From Oegoconia quadripuncta (lineage: Eukaryota; Arthropoda; Insecta; Lepidoptera; Autostichidae): a stretch of 64,000 nucleotides of DNA. The DNA lies in assembly GCA_949316235.1 (NCBI GenBank), contig OX438751.1, positions 2,524,413 through 2,588,412 on the forward strand. The letters are read 5' to 3'. Of the stretch, positions 56,626 through 64,000 are shown one piece after another. Below the pieces are notes generated by a model. It did no database searches. It was not told where the DNA came from and worked only from the letters and a program-made list of their open reading frames with translations. Position 1 is the stretch's first letter. The number at the start of each line of letters is the position of its first letter. The position numbers and the translations under genes are program-made.

Positions 56626-59266
56626 TTACAGGCATTTATTCCCACTTGGTCGGATTCCCAAAAGGACGGATTCTCAGTTTAGAACATATAAAAAAACTAT
56701 TTTCGACTCCGCATGTACGAGTCCGCTCGTAAGTGTACTCCCAGTATAAAAATTGGAAAGTTTGGAAATTTCCGCCCATGGTAACGTCTTATGTTTGCGA
56801 TATGTAATAAACCCCTTCCAGCTAGTATAACTCCTTCCCGAAGTTTTTTAAAGGTAAAGGTGATAAGGGTATAATTCCAAAAACATATTAGTATTTATTT
56901 ATGACTTTATTTAATACGACAATGAAACTACAAAAGTTGCCTGCACTTCGAAAATAGCATATCCATTATACCTCACAACTTAAGCACATTAATTATAATA
57001 ATCAATCACATAAAATATAAAATTAACCGTACAATAACAATAGTGAATAGAAGAACTAACATTACGCACAAAATTATTTCAAATAAAATGTATATTATAA
57101 TTATAAATCAGAAAGCTAAACGTGCTTTACATGATTCTCCTCGATCGTGAATCTCCGAAAGGCTACACAATATCAAAGGCATATTGGTCAGAGGTTTTAC
57201 GTCTTCCGCGAAACAAGCTAACTTACTTATACCTATTATCTTATTCATAGCGTTAGTGACGTAGAAGCAGGCAAGCTCCTCGCCTCGCCGCGATCGCTCT
57301 CCAAGCAAGATCTTATTATATACAATTCTTATCATATCTTGATGTTAAAATAGACAACGCTAAATGCCAAAAATATACTATATAATATGGGATTAGTCAC
57401 CTATACTCGCTCGACTCCCCGCGCTCAGTCGAACCGTTGCATGTCTAACCTATCACCTGTTACATCAGTCGAATAAACTAAAATGCTTTCCTGGGAGGAG
57501 CCCAAGGAATTTGTACTAGTAAGCAATAGTTGAACCAGCAATATACGCGACTCGCCCTCAAGATGGTAGCACTACTCCTCTTTCTATGCCGCAAGACAGG
57601 CGTGAGTGGGAAAGAGACGCGGACGCATCAGTCACTAGATATGCGCGAGGCCGTGACTGGGAGCGCTCGTGTCGGTGCCGTGCAGATGTAGCTCATTTAC
57701 ATTAATCGATTTAGCCATGCGCTCGCTGATTTGGTAATTTGCGAACAACTTGATATCAGACGATACAATTCCATGTTGGTTCCATGCAAAGTAATGTGTT
57801 GTACTGCCCCCTAGAGAGCAATTTAGGAACTTTAAAAATTAGTATTTTGAACGCGGTCGCCGATTAGTTTCAAGCCCTGTTGCAGTTGCCTAGTTGATGA
57901 TAATAAATGGCGGTAGATGGAATTCTTGTTTTATTGTCTTTTACAGTTATATTAACAACGCATGACAACCTGATTTTATGTAAAATTTGGCATGTTACAC
58001 TTTCTTATACAAATGCCTTCATGTTTTGACTGCTTCAATCAGTGTCATCTACCGAGCTGATTGAAAGTAATTTTAGCAACTCAGTCGCACGTAAAACTAC
58101 TACTTAAATCAAACAAACTGTTTGAATTTCAGGTATGTCTTGATGTCAACATGGCAATCTAAAGCATCCAGAGGTCGTTTTGTTTATCGAGTAATTTAAG
58201 GAAAGCCAACTAGTACAATTTTATTGACAGTATTGGACTGATGCAACTGGACGTATGTATCGATACAATTTGCGCCTAAACGATTACTCAATACGATACA
58301 TTTATCACTAGCTAGAGCAAAACATCACAGAAGCGGTTTGTGTCCAACACACCGAATTGCGACCGGGCATTTGCTAAAAACCTGAATGTACCAATAACAT
58401 TCTAAAAAGGAAAATTGGAATAATTCAGTGATTAGGCCTCTTAAAACCGCTTCAAAAACGAGAGGTGTTATTAGTTATGTCCTTTTTGTTGGATACAAAA
58501 TTCTTGCGTCGCCTTTCAGTAACCATATCACTTTGGATTGATATGTAATGTAATTGATATTTTTGTATGCAACAATAAGGAATATTAGTACATAAGTCCT
58601 TGTCATTCACATTTATTCAGTATAGCAAAACTCCGGCGCACATCCCCAGCATACCGTACGAGCGGTACGGCGGCATATCGCCCTCTATCACGCTTTAAAG
58701 GCAGTTACATGTTACATTTCATGATATCCGAGAGCCAATTTAACAAATATAGGCACTTTCGCTGTTAATTATAGATTCCGCTATTATTCTTTAAAAATTA
58801 TTATTGTATCCCATTGCGTGTAGTCTAAGAGCGCGTGTTCCGTTATTTTACACGTCTGATTATTGATTGTTCTTTTGTTATAAATAACTATTTTTCAATG
58901 CGATCATATTCAATGGGTTTTCAAAATGAATTGGAACTATTCAAATGATGGTCAGGTGCAACTTTAGTGCAAACAGCAATAAACGCACTGATATTAATAT
59001 GTGTAAAATAACGGAAAGTCGGCTCGTGTACTATAAAAATTAATTAACAACTTAATTTCGAAAGTGTTAGACTAGTGGTGGCATGCCACAGATCTGAGGA
59101 CCAACGTAGCGCTTTAAGGCCGATCAAGTAACTATTCATTCACAGCGAAAATATCGTTGCAAACTACAAAAAAAAATACGGTAATGGATTATGAAATTTG
59201 TTGAAGGATTTACCACAACAATAAATATATACGATAAAGTATAGGAACCCTTGTAATCATTACAGC
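56626..59266. other. Intergenic, nothing recognised
   Basis: Minus-strand AATAAA motifs near 56900-56915 could end a transcript coming from the right. The CpG-richer part (57400-57700) has no exon with homology. Confidence 0.4.
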
Positions 59267-59490
59267 GCGTTTACACATTCAAACGACCGTTCACACGTTC
59301 GCATCTCGTTTCATACGCACAGAGGCGAACTCTAAGAACTGCGAGACGACAAACACGCGTTTCCATATAACGTTCGTAACGTATTGTTAAATTACATAAC
59401 AAATTGTTACAGTATATCGTATTTTTGAAGTAGAACTTATTCACATTAGGCTATCACACCTCTTGCAAATCGTTCAAATGTGTAAACGCG
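59267..59490. mobile_element. Small inverted-repeat element
   Basis: The left end CGCGTTTACACATTCAAACG faces CGTTCAAATGTGTAAACGCG at the right end. 224 bp, non-coding, with further CACACGTTCG / CGTTCGTAACG motifs inside. Likely a MITE. Confidence 0.6.
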
Positions 59491-60339
59491 TCATTGTTCG
59501 TTCGTATAGATTAGATAAGATTATTATGATATAGGCCATTAAATTGTAATGTTCTGTATTGTTCCTTTTCTTATATTATTGTTTACAAATGTTATATAAT
59601 AAACTGTAATTTGATTTGATATTTTCGCTGTAAGATTCTGTCCCATACGACCGGGTCATACTGTCACGCGGCCAGGAACACGTACAGATCGCGCTCGATT
59701 GATACCGCACGGACAATATCGTCGTTGCTACAAAATTATTTGCTATAAAAATAATTCTAGTTCTCTGCGGTCAGTAATCTTCGTATATGAGAATTTTAAC
59801 TGTAGGAACCTCTTAGTTGGTCCATGTTAAAAGGCAAAGATTTACCGTGGTATTAAAGTTTGAACGCGTACGTCATGTTGTCATGATGTTGACCGATGCG
59901 GCAATCACGCAAAAGGTACTCGCTCAGATTCCCAATTTAATATGTCCCCTGTGCCTCAATTTAAGCTATTATCAAGACATCCTTTGTTTTAAAAACACAT
60001 GAATTCATAGAAATCGAAATAGGTAAATATGGAAATATGTAGACATGGCCAAAGGTGCGTGCTACACTTAAACTGGTCGGTGGTCCTGGCCGCTGACTGC
60101 TCTAAGGTTGACTTTATGAACGCCACGGATTCTTAGAAAAAAAATCCCCTGTATAGTCATCAGCGTCTCAGTCAAGTAAGTAAATTACGTCTAAAGCCGT
60201 CGCTGGCGTTAAATGGTTAAGCCCAGTCTGTTTATCTAATAGTTAACAACACCGGCGATCGAGCAAGCGACTAACTTGACGATTAGGCAGCGACATACCG
60301 CTACACTGCACCGTGCCCCCACCACACATTAGCACCAAC

Positions 60340-60554
60340 ACTATACAAATATTTCGCACACTTACACCTAGTTCCAAACTAGACAAAGCCTGTTCTCTGG
60401 ATACTAGATAAAAGCATACATAAATATTTATATAATATTCCATGACTCGGGAATAAACGTTCGTATTTATACAAACATTTACCCCTAGCGGGATTCGTTT
60501 CCCGCAACCGTTGGTTTTGAAGGCAGGGAACCCACTAAACTACTCGACCGTCAA
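60340..60554 (-). mobile_element. SINE family B, divergent subfamily
   Basis: Reverse copy: TCCATGACTCGGGAATAAAC, TACCCCTAGCGGGATTCG, a decayed B-box and ACTACTCGACCGTC at the head. Confidence 0.7.
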
Positions 60555-61059
60555 AACTATAGCACACTGGTAGTAGACAATAGCACAAGACATTTACTTT
60601 AGCATACTGAAAGAATGTAGTTTTAATTAGTCTCAATGATTTATTGTTGTTTATATTTCAATTATTTATGTCTTATAGAAGTACTTTGACATCTCTATTT
60701 GCCATTTTAATAAGATGTATTTTTAATGTGTATATTTGAAGTTGTAAGTTATTATTTCTGACATAGTTATACAAACATTGGCCAATACTATTGAAACAAG
60801 ACACACGCAAATATTGGCCCAATGTGTAGTGGCGGCACACGACAACAATAAAAACGACAGCCAGCGGCGATGCAATGTTATGAAAAAGAACTTAAAATTA
60901 TGAATACTAATTTAATACCTTCCTAAAAATACTGTTGCGTATGTTATCAGCAGGGTTGGGACAATTGGGGGCATCACGAGACTCTACAGTACCACGGAGT
61001 AGTTATTTGTATTATTCATTAACTTTGACAGGTGTTTAATACTTTACATTGAACAATTG

Positions 61060-61505
61060 ATGCGCCCTCTAGGAAACACTATGCGCCCTCGAGGAAACAC
61101 TATGCGCCCTCGAGGAAACACTATGCGCCCTCGAGGAAACACTATTAGCCCTCTAGGAAACACTGCGCCCTCTAGGAAACACTATGCGCCCTCGAGGAAA
61201 CACTATGCGCCCTCGAGGAAACACTATTAGCCCTCTAGGAAACACTGCGCCCTCTAGGAAACACTATGCGCCCTCGAGGAAACACTATGCGCCCTCGAGG
61301 AAACACTATTAGCCCTCTAGGAAACACTGCGCCCTCTAGGAAACACTATGCGCCCTCGAGGAAACACTATGCGCCCTCGAGGAAACACTATGCGCCCTCG
61401 AGGAAATACTATGCGCCCTCGAGGAAACACTATTAGCCCTCTAGGAAACACTGCGCCCTCTAGGAAACAATGCGCCCTCTAGGAAACACGATGCCTCTAG
61501 GAAAC
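61060..61505. repeat. Minisatellite with higher-order structure
   Basis: About 22 tandem units of 19-21 bp built on GCCCTC(G/T)AGGAAACACTAT. Three unit types recur in fixed order: type 1 GCGCCCTCTAGGAAACACT (19 bp), type 2 ATGCGCCCTCGAGGAAACACT without its last base (twice or more), and type 3 ATTAGCCCTCTAGGAAACAC. Together they make an 82-bp higher-order unit repeated about four times, once expanded by two extra type 2 units. Ends decay after 61480. Confidence 0.95.
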
Positions 61506-63264
61506 TCAACTACTACTACGCCAATGGATATTTAATACTTTTTCGTCTGCTATTTTACATTGAGATAGCTTGTATATTTAACCTAAACTTTGCCTGGATT
61601 AGAGGATTGGAAAAAAAATGTACCTGCTTGATCAACAACCTATAGAGTTACAGCATTATCTATACTGTGTGGAGGTAAGTCCTCATCGTGGCCCCAAACA
61701 TCCCAGCCCTAATTATTAGTTACAAATAATGATATACGTCTATCAACTAACGATTAGATAGTCTCCACTTATCAGCACACATAAAAAACCGGGATAACGT
61801 ATGATACAATCGTAATTAACGCAATGGCATCTTTCAGTCTTATGGTATGTTTAAAAATGGCTTCCATCTAGGCCCGGAGCGGACTATAGGTTATTTCAAA
61901 ATTGAATTGCCCAAAATTCAACCGACTTCAATACGGCTCCCTTTTCTACTAGATATAAAATTTACAGGAACACCCTGGAGATCAATTGATAAAATAATAA
62001 TAATAAACATCGGTTGGGAGATTATGAGATAACAGGATGAAAAATACAGTCCAATCGGGAACCACCTTCTTTTCGAAGTCGGTTAAAAATGTTTTGATTT
62101 ACGACTCAACGATAGCGACTGATTACCAATGAACCACACGATCCCGGCGCCTCGTTTCCTTCCCCGAGGGTTCCATTACGTAAATTAATTAAAAACCAAA
62201 TTACATTTCTACAATTGTGCGAGAATTCATCAGGACTTCGACCTTACACGACGTGGAACCCCAAAATATCATTCGCCCAACTTTTAGTAATCCCAAATAG
62301 CTGAGACAAGTTAAAATAGACATTTTAAAATTTTGTACTTGAAATACTAAAAGTTGAATGTGAGATCAATGTCTATGACATTATTTTTTTTTTTAATAAA
62401 ATAGGCCATTGGCGTCAGGCAATTGGGCAACGTTGCCATAAGTGAAAAGTAATCGTAGGAACCAAGGTTTTTAATGGAAAATAATTTGAAGCAAAGGAAA
62501 ACAATCGGTGTTGCAAGCGCGTTCGTATGTAACATAATATTGTGAGGATGCCGTAATAGTGCATTATTGGAGAAATATAATAATTTCATATTTTTTTTAT
62601 CACAATATTTTAATATGTTACAACACCAACGCATTAGCCCTTGATAATCTTCATACACCTCCTTTGCACCGGCCTTTTTTATTATAAGTACAGTTAGCAT
62701 CGGTAATATGTATACACAAAGAGGCTTTCAGAATCAATTATTTAACATACAGACCAAGTATGTCTATGTGACACCATTTATTACATCTAAAAGGACCCAT
62801 CTACCTGTGCTATTGAAGTAATTACGACTCTTTCTTGTACATGTTAAGGTTTCGTCAAGTGCTTGCCGACCGTACATGCCTTCATATAAAGCGTAAAATT
62901 GATGCTAATATTTTTAAATTGAAGCAGCCCTCACACATCTGAGGATCCACTCTTCAGACGAACTCGTGCATTTACAACCGATTTTTAAATAATAATACTA
63001 GAATGCAATTAACAAATGAATATGTCGATCTATTACAATCGTACTTTTCATTTTAAGAGCATCGAAGTATTTAAATTTTTAAAAAGGGTAGGAAGCGTAC
63101 GGGCGATTCAAAAAGTGACCTTGAGATAAAACCAAAGGAACTAGTTTTCAGACAAAGTTTAATCGACCATAATGTAAAAAATTATACTATATTTTGCGTA
63201 TTATAATTGTGTGTTAAAATTTTTATTCCACCGTGAGAAGTCACAAAATAATCTCAGCATATAA
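61506..63264. other. Intergenic with one inverted-repeat block
   Basis: CAACCGACTTCAATACGG (61919) faces TTTCGAAGTCGGTTAAAAAT (62071-62090), the ends of a ~170-bp element whose motif also occurs near 6912. The 117-codon minus-strand frame at 62347-62700 shows no domain I recognise; it contains AAAGGCCGGTGCAAAGGAGG-like sequence I take as repeat. Confidence 0.4.
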
Positions 63265-63423
63265 TTATTTTTTTATGCACTACGGGTTAGTGCTTTACCT
63301 CAATCACACCTGTTAAGTGAAGATGAGGTCGAAGGTGGAAGCGTACTGACTCGGAAACCCCGACATATTTCGGAAATCGTGGTAGCTAGCCAGGAGGGCA
63401 TTTATAATGCCCTACCACCTAAC
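63265..63423 (-). mobile_element. SINE family A copy, internally deleted
   Basis: Reverse SINE-A: ATGCACTACGGGTTAGTGCT, GATGAGGTCGAAGGTGGAAG, then a jump to GTGGTAGCTAGCCAGG and CCCTACCACCTAACC. The part with CTATCTTATCTCTGACAA is missing. Confidence 0.75.
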
Positions 63424-63592
63424 CTACCATTCTACTCACATAACCTTTTGATACTAAAATACAATAACATAATTTTTTTTTATATGTAGTCGATTGTACT
63501 TTGTATGAAAACTATTGACTCAAGTTCTGCGGTTTATGTAACGAACAGTGTTGCAGTCGTCGGTCGCTGGAGGGCGCTGGCCGGTGCGAAGG

Positions 63593-63636
63593 GGGTGTGG
63601 GGGCGGGGGGCCGGGGGGCGGGGGGGGCGGGGGGGT
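63593..63636 (+). repeat. G-rich tract, G-quadruplex-prone
   Basis: 44 bases with six runs of five or more G separated by one to three bases. On the minus strand it is the C-rich start of the putative 3'UTR of the exon at 63637-63711. Confidence 0.7.
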
Positions 63637-63711
63637 CTAGCCGGAGGTGGGGAGCGCCTCGCTCTCTGCGCGTGCGCTCTTGTTCTGCCGCACCATCTCG
63701 GCGCGTCGCTC
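63637..63711 (-). CDS. Candidate last coding exon, stathmin-like C-terminus
   Basis: On the minus strand an acceptor (CCCTTAG, 63712) opens a 24-codon frame, ERRAEMVRQNKSARAESEAL then PTSG and a stop at 63637. It is GC-rich, unlike its surroundings. The layout '..R..E.VR.NKS' followed by about ten polar residues resembles the C-terminal end of stathmins (tubulin-binding, microtubule-destabilising proteins), where VRKNKE stands near the terminus. The remaining gene would lie to the right of the window. Phase is assumed to be 0; only one short exon is seen, so this could be chance. Confidence 0.4.
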   Translation of the reverse strand, partial: ERRAEMVRQNKSARAESEALPTSG

Positions 63712-63724
63712 CTAAGGGAAACAG

Positions 63725-64000
63725 TCATAATAAGTATCCTTGCACGTACACACAGCGCCCGATGATGGCTAGAGCCATCAGATGGTTGATATACTACACA
63801 AATACATTTTTTTTTGTAAAAAATACGTGTGACGACCTGTTTGATGTAGTGGTTAGAAACTATGCTGCTATACCTAAAGGTGGCGGGTTCGAATCCCGCT
63901 AGGGGCATATGTTTGTATGATGAATACGGACATGTTTTTCATTTATATATGTATTTATTTACAAAAAAAAAATGTATTTGTGTAGTGTATCAACCATTTG
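63725..64000. mobile_element. Two SINE-B copies head to head
   Basis: A truncated reverse copy (63733-63825: TACACACAGCGCC, CAGATGGTTGATATACTACA) directly abuts a forward copy (63832-64000: CGACCTGTTTGATGTAGTGG, B-box GGTGGCGGGTTCGAATCCCG). The forward copy runs off the window end. Confidence 0.75.

Noticed and set aside
61060..61505. CRISPR-like array
   Set aside because: Units are contiguous with no unique spacers, and this is an animal nuclear sequence; it is a minisatellite.
62347..62700. 117-codon minus-strand frame as a gene
   Set aside because: No recognisable domain, AT-rich composition like its surroundings and no splice context; probably repeat or untranslated sequence.
1..64000. 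A novel multi-gene system such as a defence or biosynthetic cluster
   Set aside because: All recognisable coding genes are unrelated conserved eukaryotic genes separated by transposon-derived sequence; no set of unknown adjacent genes is present.

Overview
The window is nuclear DNA of an insect, almost certainly a lepidopteran (moth or butterfly). It is AT-rich and holds spliced genes with GT-AG introns and very long repeat-filled gaps. Three tRNA-derived SINE families, a 5S-rRNA-headed SINE, RTE-, Jockey- and CR1-like LINE scraps, a Helitron, mariner and hAT DNA elements and many MITEs look like lepidopteran repeats. All calls come from reading the sequence; no database search was run.

Six protein-coding genes can be supported. 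(1) Rab5, minus strand, four coding exons over 13.3 kb (18694 to 5368), 214 residues, complete. (2) UTP23, plus strand, two exons (35956-37777), a small-subunit rRNA processing factor. (3) ANAPC13, plus strand, one small ORF (36736-36948) lying wholly inside the UTP23 intron with its own poly(A) signal. (4) A CLAMP/C1a-32-like (CFAP119-like) candidate axonemal protein, minus strand, three exons (46450 to 39270); its 5 kb intron carries a nest of transposons that includes an intact mariner transposase. (5) CWC22, minus strand, five exons (53896 to 47926), an exon-junction/spliceosome factor of 1127 residues with a long Arg/Asp/Ser/Lys tail. (6) A THAP-domain gene start, minus strand (55079 to 54629), probably truncated by repeat insertion. 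A seventh, tentative, is the last coding exon of a stathmin-like gene on the minus strand at 63637-63711; its body would lie beyond the window.

Layout: 1-5.3 kb is gene-poor with a SINE, a small inverted-repeat element and a LINE tail that runs into the Rab5 stop. 5.4-18.7 kb is Rab5, mostly an 11 kb intron packed with repeats. 18.7-35.9 kb is intergenic: LINE remnants, a gypsy-type integrase relic, MITEs, a 1.65 kb element with long terminal inverted repeats, a 5S-derived SINE. 35.9-37.8 kb is UTP23 with ANAPC13 inside. 39.3-46.5 kb is the CLAMP-like gene. 46.8-47.7 kb is scrambled LINE. 47.9-53.9 kb is CWC22. 54-56.6 kb holds a local repeat family, the THAP remnant and a Helitron whose empty site can be reconstructed. 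56.6-64 kb is intergenic with a 22-unit minisatellite of higher-order structure.

The genes are housekeeping genes (endosomal traffic, ribosome biogenesis, cell cycle, splicing) plus one ciliary candidate; nothing in the sequence ties them into one pathway. I found no sign of a novel gene system. The most informative signals are architectural: a gene nested in an intron, three multi-layer transposon nests whose insertion order can be read, palindromic elements next to genes, and a higher-order minisatellite.
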